The notes under the pieces were generated by a model. It saw only the letters and a list, made by a program, of their open reading frames with translations, was not told where the DNA came from and made no database searches. Shown in pieces: positions 15,325 through 22,529 of a stretch of 64,000 nt of DNA. Origin of the DNA: Mobilibacterium timonense (lineage in GTDB: Bacteria; Bacillota; Clostridia; Peptostreptococcales; Anaerovoracaceae). The position numbers and the translations under genes were made by a program. Every line of letters starts with the position of its first letter. Position 1 is the first letter of the stretch. The stretch spans positions 380,117-444,116 of the forward strand of contig NZ_FUHN01000008.1 in NCBI RefSeq assembly GCF_900155555.1, written 5' to 3'.

Positions 15325-17453
15325 TATATGCTCCTGATAAGCCTTGCCGTCTCTCTGATGTCCAGGCCTCTCGCCTCGATCTCTCCCGAGTTGTCCGTAC
15401 GTACGGTGTCAAGCTCCATGAGGGCCTCCTTCCAGGATCCCCTGTCACCCAGAGATATGCGGCGGAAGTTCTCCGCCACCCGGCTCTCCGTAACCACGCC
15501 TGTGGAGGCCACCACCGTAAGGCCGTTTGCCTGTGCCTCCAGTGCAGCGATGGAAAAGCCCTCGAACAGGCTCGGAAGGGCGAACACGTCCATGGCCTGG
15601 TAGTAGTCCTCCGGATTCTCCACGTTGCCGGTGAAGATCACCAGCCCGTCCATGGAGCTCCCGCGCACTTTATTTTCCAGCTCCCTGCGCTGGTCACCCT
15701 CTCCGACGAGCAAAAGCCTGATGTCTTCTCCCGGATACTCTCTCCGGATCTCATCTGCCAGGGAGAGGAGAAAGCCGGGATTTTTCTGCCCAGTCAGCCT
15801 CCCCACGAAGCCGATGACCCGCGCGCCATCCGGGATGTCCAGCTCCCGGCGCATCTCGCGCCTCTTCGCCGGGTCGAAGGCGAAACGCCTTACATCCACC
15901 CCGTTTTTCACGACCTGGAGCCTCTCCCTGCAGATCTTTTCCGGGAACATCCACTCCCCTGCGGCCTGTGAACAGGCCAGCCATCGGGAGGGATACCTCG
16001 TGAGTACCCTCCTGGAAAAAAGGGACGTCAGCGTATGCGACAGATTCGGGATGCCGGCGCAGTGGGCGTGGACCACGATCTCCGGGATACCGGCCCGGTT
16101 CGCCAGCTTGCAGTACTTCCGGAGCATGGTCACGCTTCCCGAGTGGATGTGGACAGCATCCCATCTTGATGCCCTGAGGACATCCCTCATGGCTCGTGTC
16201 TCCCGCCTCCTGGCGCCTCCCGGGCGGAACGGGCAGTCTCTCGTGAACACCCTGTGGCCCAGGGTCTCCATCTCCCTCACTATCCTCTGGTTATCGCAGT
16301 AATATGGTGTGAAGAGGTCCACCTGGAGACCACTGGTGTCCATTACCTTCAGGATCTCGGATACGAAGATCTCCTCTCCCCCGAAGGAAATGGGTTCGCC
16401 GAAGACCTGGAGGATTTTCTTTTCTTTTGTTGTATTATCGCGGTCACCGGCCTGTCCGCTTTCGGGCACTGACGCCCACGCCCGGCCGCCTGGTATCTCA
16501 TCAGCGCGTCCTTCCCCTGGTCCGGCCTCCGGATAGCGTATCTCCGGGCAGAAATCCAGCCCCGCCCGGGTGCCCCGGAACATGGCGCCGAGCCGCTTCC
16601 TTTTTTCATGAGCGGTAAAGACGATGCGGAACCAGTGGCCTATCAGCCTCCTGGTCTCATAGATGAAGCCGTTCAGGCCCTCTCTCCTGTAGAGATACAC
16701 GTCGTTCCGGTACATGGTCTCGTACCTGCTTACCGGACGGTCCTCATCGGCAGCGATGTTGGCGCCCCTGTTTTCCCCGGTCATGTGGAATACGCGGCTG
16801 CCGTTCACCAGATATGAAGGATACACCCTGGAGATCCGACGGGTGAACTCCCAGTCGTCTGTCCAGGTGCCGAACTCCCTTATAGGCAGGCCCATGTTTT
16901 TTATCACGCTGGCCGGGACGAGCAGCGAAACGAAGGACGCCATCACCACTGGTACGGCCGGGCTCAGAAAGTCCCTGACCTTCATTGTCAGGCTCCTCCT
17001 CTGGATGTTCATCCTGTTGAGGGTGCCGTCCTTCCACAGCGCCTGGCTGGAGAGAAAACCGTATCTGTCTCGTTTGTTCTCGTGGACCTCCAGCAGGGCC
17101 TCCAGGGCCCCGGGCTCCGGCTGGGTGTCGTCGTCCATGACCCACACCAGCTCGTATCCCAGCCTAACGGCCTCTTCCATGCCGAGGCTGAAGCCGCCGG
17201 CCCCGCCCAGGTTCTCCCCTGTGTCCAGGTAGATGATCCTGCCTCCATCTTTCAGAAAGACTCGGATCTCTTCCACCTCCTGCACCTGAGGTATCTCGCG
17301 GATGGAGCTTCGTCCGGCGCCCCCGTTGTCCACCACGATGATGTCCATTTTCCCCGCAGCGGTCTGGAGACTCAGGCACCTGAGACACTGAGCCAAGAGC
17401 TCATCTCTTTTGTACGTGACCACCACCGCGGCAGTCTGCCTGACTTCTCTCAT
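15321..17453 (-). CDS. Two-domain glycosyltransferase (GT2-GT4 fusion)
   Basis: About 710 residues with two catalytic domains. Residues 1 to about 290 are a GT2 of the rhamnosyl/galactofuranosyl type: VVVTYKRDELL, IIVVDNGGAG, VWVMDDDTQPEPGALEAL and FGTWTDDWEFTRR. Residues from about 345 to the end are a GT4: ILQVFGEPISFGGEE, GFVGRLTGQKNPGF and the E-x7-E motif EGFSIAALEAQANGL. A 50-residue Gly/Pro/Glu-rich linker joins them. The ATG at 17453 overlaps the upstream stop (TGATG); a longer frame reaching 17615 is only the end of the neighbouring gene in another phase. It probably adds two successive sugars. Donors are unknown. Confidence 0.9.
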   Translation of the reverse strand: MREVRQTAAVVVTYKRDELLAQCLRCLSLQTAAGKMDIIVVDNGGAGRSSIREIPQVQEVEEIRVFLKDGGRIIYLDTGENLGGAGGFSLGMEEAVRLGYELVWVMDDDTQPEPGALEALLEVHENKRDRYGFLSSQALWKDGTLNRMNIQRRSLTMKVRDFLSPAVPVVMASFVSLLVPASVIKNMGLPIREFGTWTDDWEFTRRISRVYPSYLVNGSRVFHMTGENRGANIAADEDRPVSRYETMYRNDVYLYRREGLNGFIYETRRLIGHWFRIVFTAHEKRKRLGAMFRGTRAGLDFCPEIRYPEAGPGEGRADEIPGGRAWASVPESGQAGDRDNTTKEKKILQVFGEPISFGGEEIFVSEILKVMDTSGLQVDLFTPYYCDNQRIVREMETLGHRVFTRDCPFRPGGARRRETRAMRDVLRASRWDAVHIHSGSVTMLRKYCKLANRAGIPEIVVHAHCAGIPNLSHTLTSLFSRRVLTRYPSRWLACSQAAGEWMFPEKICRERLQVVKNGVDVRRFAFDPAKRREMRRELDIPDGARVIGFVGRLTGQKNPGFLLSLADEIRREYPGEDIRLLLVGEGDQRRELENKVRGSSMDGLVIFTGNVENPEDYYQAMDVFALPSLFEGFSIAALEAQANGLTVVASTGVVTESRVAENFRRISLGDRGSWKEALMELDTVRTDNSGEIEARGLDIRETARLIRSIY

Positions 17454-19510
17454 CACTTCATCTTCCTCACGGCCTCTGCGGTGAACATCTTGAAAAATAT
17501 CTTCGCGTCCAGAGCCAGGCTCGCGTTGTCCGCGTAAAAGAGTTCCATCCTCTGCCTGCTGCCGTCGTGGTATCCCGCCCAGTCCCGGCCGTAGGCCTGC
17601 CAGTACCCCATCCATCCGGGCCTGACGCTCTGGAGCCGCTCCAGCTCCTCACCTGTATATTTCTCTGTTTCCTCCGGCAGGATGGGCCTCGGGCCGATGA
17701 TGCTCAGCCTGCCCTGGAGCACGTTCACGAGCTGCGGCAGCTCGTCCAGTCCCCACCTACGGATAAAACCCCCTCCGGGTATCACCCGCGGGTCTTCCTC
17801 CAGCCTGTATTCTTCACGGTATTCACGGCGCTGCACCGGATCCAGGGAGCTTTCGATCTCCTCAGCGTCTTCTTCCATGGTCCTGAACTTCCATATGACC
17901 ACAGGCTTTCCGTGGTATCCGATGCGCTCCTGCCGATAAAAGACCTTTCCCCTTCCCCGTACCTTCACGGCGACCGCGGTGATCACCATGGCCGGAGAGA
18001 GTATCACCAGCCCGACGACGCCGAGCACGATGTCGAGGGTCCTCTTCGCAAAAAGATACCCCTTGTTTTTCTCCCTCCAGTTCCGGCGGTCCGGGCAGAG
18101 CCTCTCGTACTCCATCTCCCCCTGGTAACTGTCCATGCCCTTCATGTACATCCTGCGCATCCTGGCCATGTTCCTCATCACCAGGAGCTTGTGGGCGGTG
18201 GAGCCCCTGTATCTCCTGTCGGAGGCCAGGATCCTGTGCTCCGCCATCCCGGGCGTGATGCCCATTTCCTTTAAGTTCAGCGAAAACTGCAGGTCCTCCA
18301 TTATCCTCAGCTCCGGGAATCCCCCGACCTTCTCGAAAAGTTCTTTTCTTATGAAGATCCCCTGATCCCCGAATACTATGTGTCTCCTGCTGGCCCTGAA
18401 GTTGGAGATCCATTTATTTGTATACATGAAAAAGTTCCTGCTGTCGAACCGCACCCCGAAGCACCCCCACTGGTGGTCCTTCAGGACGGCCTTTATCTCC
18501 CCAGCAGGATCATCGGGAAGCTGGCAGTCCCCGTGGAAAAAGAAGAGTATCTCTCCCGCGGCGGCCTCCGCCCCGGCGTTGAGCTGCGCTCCTCTCCCTC
18601 TCGGGCTGCTGATGATGCGGATCCCGTCGTCATCTGACATCGCCTCTCTCAGCCTCTCCAGGGTGCAGTCCGTGCTGCCTCCGTCCACCAGGATGATCTC
18701 CCGCGGCTTCCGGATCTTGCGGCACTGGCGGATAACCGACTCCGCCATCTCCTCCTCGTTGAAGAGGGGCACCACGGCGGAGATCAGCGGATACCTCCTC
18801 GTGAACTCCATGGTGCAGGACATTCCGGTGAAGAAGCCATCCAGCTCATCTTCTCCCAGCGCCCTGAACCTCTCCAGGTCCTCTGGCACGTCGATGTCGA
18901 AGGCCTCCGGCAGGAGCTCCCATGTAACGTCTCCGGGTATCCTCTCCAGCGTCTCCTCCATCACGGCGCCGTGGCTGTATCTCTCCAGGGAAAAAGCCTC
19001 TCTGCACGGCGTTCCGGCCCCCACCAGGCAGTAGCCCCCGTCCTCTGTGGGAGTGAACACCATGTCCCTCTCCTCCAGGCAGCGGAAGGCATCCATGATG
19101 TCCCCGCATGTCAGCTGAGGCGAGTCGGTGCCGGTCAGGACGCAGCTCCTGTATCCCATGCCCAGCACGTCCCTGATGGCGTTGTCCATCCGCTCCCCAA
19201 GGCCCTCTCCCCTCTGGGAAAAGAAGTCCATCTTCACGCCCGCTTCTTCGGCCATGGCCTCGAGACCCCTCCGCTGCGAGGGTCCTCCGCTCCAGGCAAA
19301 AAACAGGGCGACCCCCTTTTCCCGGAGCCTCCCTGCCCTCCTGAGCCCGTCTCTGATCAGCGCCATCTGGAGTTCGAGGCACTGATCATCATCGTAAAAG
19401 GGCTTCATTCTGGTCTTCACCTTCCCCCTCTCAGGGGCCTTGGTGAAGATGATATACGCCTTGTCTTCTTTTGCTTTCTTTTCTGTTGTCTCCCCTGTTC
19501 TCTCTGCCAT
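17453..19510 (-). CDS. Three-domain protein: ArsS-associated transferases 1 and 2 fused to sugar phosphotransferase
   Basis: About 685 residues with three recognisable parts. Residues 18-220 match the DUF2064/TIGR04282 nucleotidyltransferase-like transferase 1 (FTKAPERGKVKTRM, LTGTDSPQLT, FTPTEDGGYCLVGA). Residues 240-460 match the GT2 of the TIGR04283 type, transferase 2 (SAVVPLFNEEE, ILVDGGSTDCT, RGRGAQLNAGAEAA, VFGDQGIFIRKELF). Residues 485-685 are a bacterial sugar transferase that loads a sugar-1-phosphate onto undecaprenyl phosphate: RTLDIVLGVVGLVILSP membrane hairpin, VIWKFRTM, DELPQLVNVLQG, GPRP. The first two domains are normally separate partners of ArsS. Here they are tied to the initiating step of glycan assembly. 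ATG at 19510 overlaps the preceding stop (TGATG). The fusion is read directly; its chemistry is inference. Confidence 0.88.
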   Translation of the reverse strand: MAERTGETTEKKAKEDKAYIIFTKAPERGKVKTRMKPFYDDDQCLELQMALIRDGLRRAGRLREKGVALFFAWSGGPSQRRGLEAMAEEAGVKMDFFSQRGEGLGERMDNAIRDVLGMGYRSCVLTGTDSPQLTCGDIMDAFRCLEERDMVFTPTEDGGYCLVGAGTPCREAFSLERYSHGAVMEETLERIPGDVTWELLPEAFDIDVPEDLERFRALGEDELDGFFTGMSCTMEFTRRYPLISAVVPLFNEEEMAESVIRQCRKIRKPREIILVDGGSTDCTLERLREAMSDDDGIRIISSPRGRGAQLNAGAEAAAGEILFFFHGDCQLPDDPAGEIKAVLKDHQWGCFGVRFDSRNFFMYTNKWISNFRASRRHIVFGDQGIFIRKELFEKVGGFPELRIMEDLQFSLNLKEMGITPGMAEHRILASDRRYRGSTAHKLLVMRNMARMRRMYMKGMDSYQGEMEYERLCPDRRNWREKNKGYLFAKRTLDIVLGVVGLVILSPAMVITAVAVKVRGRGKVFYRQERIGYHGKPVVIWKFRTMEEDAEEIESSLDPVQRREYREEYRLEEDPRVIPGGGFIRRWGLDELPQLVNVLQGRLSIIGPRPILPEETEKYTGEELERLQSVRPGWMGYWQAYGRDWAGYHDGSRQRMELFYADNASLALDAKIFFKMFTAEAVRKMK

Positions 19511-20511
19511 CACTTGTATTTCGTCATCATTCTGTTCACATACGATGTCTTAACGGCCGGCTTCTCGTCTATCCCGAGCATCAGGGAAAGGGTGTGCCGA
19601 AGGTCGCCGCCGTTCCTGGCGAACTGCCCGGCGCAGGAGGCACAGCAGGTGCAGAGGGTCTTTTCCCCGCCGGCCGGGTACTTCTTCCCTATGGTCTCCG
19701 CAGATCCCTTTGCGAGCTCAGGCTCGCAGGCCCCTGCGATGCCGCCAAGGCCACAGCAGTTGACCTCATCTTCCTTCTCCGGTCTGTATCCGAGAAGCTC
19801 TGAAATGTCATCGTACCACTCTCCGGTCTCCCTGTCGGGACACGGCATGAAGATCTTCAGGCCCTGAGGCTTTTCCACCTCGATGCCCAGTTCCAGCAGC
19901 CGGCGGTACACGCTGACCACCCTGATGCCAAGCCTGTCCTTCAGATAGTAATAGCAGTTGGGGCACATGGTGACGATCTCCTCGGCGCCCGCCTCCTGCA
20001 GGTTTTTCCTTATGGTCCCGATGATGCGCTCTTCTTCCTTTTCCAGCCCCAGGAGCCCGATCGGCTTGCCGCAGCAGTCGTAGGCGATGCCGTAGCCATA
20101 TTTTTTCTTCATCATGCCGGCAAAGGCCTTGTTGGTCTTGGGGAATAGAGAAGGAAAATTGCACCCCGGGAAGATCACCGTCTTCCCTGCGGCCTTCTTG
20201 TAGTTCCGGAAAATATAGTCGCTCTTTTCCTTCAGCATGCCGGTGTAACGTCCCGGATCGTAGATCCCGTTCTCCCGGGCCACGTGCTCCCGGCGCATCT
20301 CGAGAAAAAGCTCAGTGCCCTTTATGTCAACCGGGCACACCTCGTCGCACTTCCCGCATATGAAGCAGTGGTACGCCAGGGGCGCCAGCTTCTCCACGTC
20401 GCTCAGCTCGCATCCGTATTCAGTGAGGAAGCTGCAGTTCTCCCTGCAGGCACCGCAGTGAATGCAGGAGCTGGTCATGTTTCTGTATCTGATATAGTCG
20501 AAATCCATCAT
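19510..20511 (-). CDS. Fe-S protein with CCG domains (HdrD/GlpC-like)
   Basis: Cytoplasmic iron-sulfur protein of 333 residues. Two 4Fe-4S ferredoxin motifs come first (CIHCGACRENC near residue 16 and CFICGKCDEVCP near residue 49). Two Cys-rich CCG domains of the heterodisulfide-reductase type follow (GCNFPS with DCCGKP, and the later NCCGLGG with CTCCASC). Such proteins pass electrons to or from thiols/disulfides or flavin partners. The stop overlaps the three-domain transferase gene. In this operon it may supply electrons to the radical SAM/CMD chemistry. No dedicated flavin partner is encoded nearby, so that is inference. Confidence 0.85.
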   Translation of the reverse strand: MMDFDYIRYRNMTSSCIHCGACRENCSFLTEYGCELSDVEKLAPLAYHCFICGKCDEVCPVDIKGTELFLEMRREHVARENGIYDPGRYTGMLKEKSDYIFRNYKKAAGKTVIFPGCNFPSLFPKTNKAFAGMMKKKYGYGIAYDCCGKPIGLLGLEKEEERIIGTIRKNLQEAGAEEIVTMCPNCYYYLKDRLGIRVVSVYRRLLELGIEVEKPQGLKIFMPCPDRETGEWYDDISELLGYRPEKEDEVNCCGLGGIAGACEPELAKGSAETIGKKYPAGGEKTLCTCCASCAGQFARNGGDLRHTLSLMLGIDEKPAVKTSYVNRMMTKYK

Positions 20512-20526
20512 CTGTCTCTCTTGCCT

Positions 20527-21303
20527 TCAGTCGTTCTTTTTCTTCTCGCCGCCAGCCATTCCTCCACCGGTGGCATTTCCGTCCGGCGCAGCCTCGCCGC
20601 CTTCCTCCGGCCCGACGTACTTCTTTTTCAGGAGCCTGCTGGCCACTATCACCACTGCGGCGATCACAACCGTAGCCAGGGCGTAGAAAAGCCTGTTCGT
20701 CCCGTCGATCACAGCGTAAGTCCCGAATGTGTACATCGCCGTGCCCGGGATCATGAATACAAAGGTCCCGAGGGAATACTTCGCCAGGCTCATGTCGGTG
20801 ATCCCGTAGGCGAAGTTCTGCAGGTTATACGGAAAGATGGGCACCAGCCTGGTGACCATCAGCACCGTCATCTCGTTCTTGGTCTTTTCGTCGAAGAGCA
20901 GCCGGTCGATGTACTTGTTTTTCATCACCTTGTCTCTCAGGCTGTCCCTCAGGAAAAAGCGTCCCACGAGAAAAGCCAGGATCGCGCCGATGGTAGCGGC
21001 TACGGAGCACAGGAGCGTCCCTATCCAGGGACCGAAAAGCGTTCCGGCTATTATGGCGAAGGTCACTCCCGGCAGGGCCAGGACGACGCATCCCACGATC
21101 ATCACCACCATGTAGATGGCAACGACTTCGAGGTAGTTATCCTTCATGGTCTCCTGGAGCCGCTGGTACCACTGTGGGTCCGTGAAGTAGTCTGACCAGC
21201 CGTATCTCCTGTTCAGGAGGAACACAATGAGAATTGCGGCCGCGAATATCACGGGTTTCACCAGCTTTTTCCAGCTGGTTCTGTTTGTTTCTTTCATTTG
21301 CAT
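20527..21303 (-). CDS. TVP38/TMEM64 (VTT domain) membrane protein
   Basis: DedA-like VTT-domain protein of 258 residues. The core shows the family features: GVTFAIIAGTLFGPWIGTLL, the re-entrant FLVGRFFLRDSLRD, and RLVPIFPYNLQNFAYGITDMS. The C-terminal tail is soluble, rich in Gly, Glu and Lys. VTT proteins are linked to lipid (including undecaprenyl phosphate) scrambling, which would fit a glycan operon. They are also frequent neighbours of the ArsS gene set. It is 15 bases upstream of the Fe-S gene and 12 downstream of a paralogue. Confidence 0.88.
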   Translation of the reverse strand: MQMKETNRTSWKKLVKPVIFAAAILIVFLLNRRYGWSDYFTDPQWYQRLQETMKDNYLEVVAIYMVVMIVGCVVLALPGVTFAIIAGTLFGPWIGTLLCSVAATIGAILAFLVGRFFLRDSLRDKVMKNKYIDRLLFDEKTKNEMTVLMVTRLVPIFPYNLQNFAYGITDMSLAKYSLGTFVFMIPGTAMYTFGTYAVIDGTNRLFYALATVVIAAVVIVASRLLKKKYVGPEEGGEAAPDGNATGGGMAGGEKKKND

Positions 21304-21315
21304 CGCACCGCCAGA

Positions 21316-22119
21316 TTACTCGGCTTCGTTCTCTCCTGACTCGGTCCCGCTGCCTGACGCACCTTCGCCGCCCTTTTTTCCAAGGCTCCTGCGGATACCC
21401 TTGCCCTGCCTTTCGTTGTAGATCTGCTTCATGAGGACTACGAGAGCCGAGAGTGCAAAAAGGATCATCAGGCCCATCACCAGCTTGCGGCTCCCTCCGG
21501 TCAGCATGCCACCCACGTATGAGTAGACGATGGTGGCCGGGAGCTGCCCGATGCCTGTGGCGATGAAAAAGCTCCAGAACGACATGGAGGTCAGCCCGGC
21601 GGCGTAGCTCACGATGTCGAAGGAAATGAACGGCAGGAGCCTGGCGATGAGGATGCTCATGGCTCCGTGCTTGTCGAAGAACCGGTCCACCTGCTCAAGG
21701 CCAGCCTTGGATGTGAGCTTTATCACGGCGTCTCTTCCCAGGACCCTTCCGATCCAGAAGCACACCGCGGCTCCCGCCATGGCGCTGGTCCAGGACAGGA
21801 TCGCGCCCTGCCACCAACCGAAAAGGCTGGCGTTGGCAAAGGTGATGAGAAAGGCCGGCAGCGGCGCCGCCACCGACTGGAGTATCATCAGCAGGAAGGA
21901 TATAGCCATGGCGTATTTTCCATATGACTGTACGAAGGCCTCCACCTGGTGGAAGTCTCCCGTGGCGAACATGTGGAACACCCTGTTCAGTCCGCTGTGA
22001 ACGGACGGGATCAGGTAGTAGCTCGCAAAGGCTCCTGCGATCAGGGCGATGACGACGATCCTCTGGATCCACCTGGATCTTCTGCTCTTCCCGGTTATCT
22101 TTGTATTTTCTTCGGTCAT
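21316..22119 (-). CDS. TVP38/TMEM64 (VTT domain) membrane protein
   Basis: Second VTT-domain protein, 267 residues, first gene of the long minus-strand operon. Residues 20-40 form a membrane segment; the VTT core has LPAFLITFANASLFGWWQG, FWIGRVLGRDAVIK and RLLPFISFDIVSYAAGLTSMS. The tail is charged and Gly/Glu-rich like its neighbour's. GAGGAAATCAC provides the ribosome-binding site before the ATG. The two VTT proteins are clearly divergent from one another, so this is not a recent duplication; they may form a heteromer. A sigma-A-type promoter lies at 22257-22285. Confidence 0.88.
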   Translation of the reverse strand: MTEENTKITGKSRRSRWIQRIVVIALIAGAFASYYLIPSVHSGLNRVFHMFATGDFHQVEAFVQSYGKYAMAISFLLMILQSVAAPLPAFLITFANASLFGWWQGAILSWTSAMAGAAVCFWIGRVLGRDAVIKLTSKAGLEQVDRFFDKHGAMSILIARLLPFISFDIVSYAAGLTSMSFWSFFIATGIGQLPATIVYSYVGGMLTGGSRKLVMGLMILFALSALVVLMKQIYNERQGKGIRRSLGKKGGEGASGSGTESGENEAE

Positions 22120-22256
22120 GTGATTTCCTCAAATCTTCTGTATAAAAAGATCTTTCTGCCGCTCCGCAGGTTTATGCGGGCGTTTTTAAAAGTATATCGG
22201 TAATACCGTTCCGCGTCACGGTCTCCGGTAATAATGCATCACCGTTATTTGTTTTT

Positions 22257-22285
22257 TCTATAGTTGACAGACGCAATATTCTCAA
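22257..22285 (-). promoter_or_regulatory. Sigma-A-type promoter of the VTT/arsS operon
   Basis: Minus-strand TTGAGA (22285-22280), 17-base spacer, TATAGA (22262-22257). It is about 140 bases ahead of the first VTT gene and just past the surface-protein terminator. Confidence 0.65.
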
Positions 22286-22286
22286 G

Positions 22287-22332
22287 TAAATCAAAAGGAG
22301 CGGCCGCACCCGTCAGGTGAAACCGCCCCTCC
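22287..22332 (-). terminator. Terminator of the surface-protein gene
   Basis: An interrupted GC-rich stem at 22297-22332 (GGGGCGG pairs with CCGCTCC, CACC with GGTG) is followed on the minus strand by TTTTGATTTACTT. Confidence 0.65.
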
Positions 22333-22529
22333 CAAGCATTTTCATACGACCGGTCCCCATCTGGATCATCGGTGGACGGGGACACAATGTTCTTTTTCCA
22401 TCTTTCCGGTCACAGTTATTTTAGTTTAAGGTCTCTAATGAATCAAAAAAGTCTTTTTGATTCATTCAGCACCTCACATAACTATTATGCATAGCTGTGC
22501 AAGGAGAAATGGATCGATCCACGGAAGTA

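Larger units (their letters stand above)
22120..22529. other. Intergenic region with promoter and terminators
   Basis: It separates the surface-protein gene from the operon that starts at 22119, both on the minus strand. It holds the operon promoter (22257-22285), a hairpin terminator (22287-22332) and a second GC-rich imperfect hairpin at 22353-22383 (GTCC...GGAC outer stem). No ORF is supported. Confidence 0.6.

Noticed and set aside
17453-17615. Longer start for the GT2-GT4 protein
   Set aside because: These 54 codons are the end of the preceding gene read in another phase. The ATG at 17453 overlaps the upstream stop and begins exactly at the GT2 domain.
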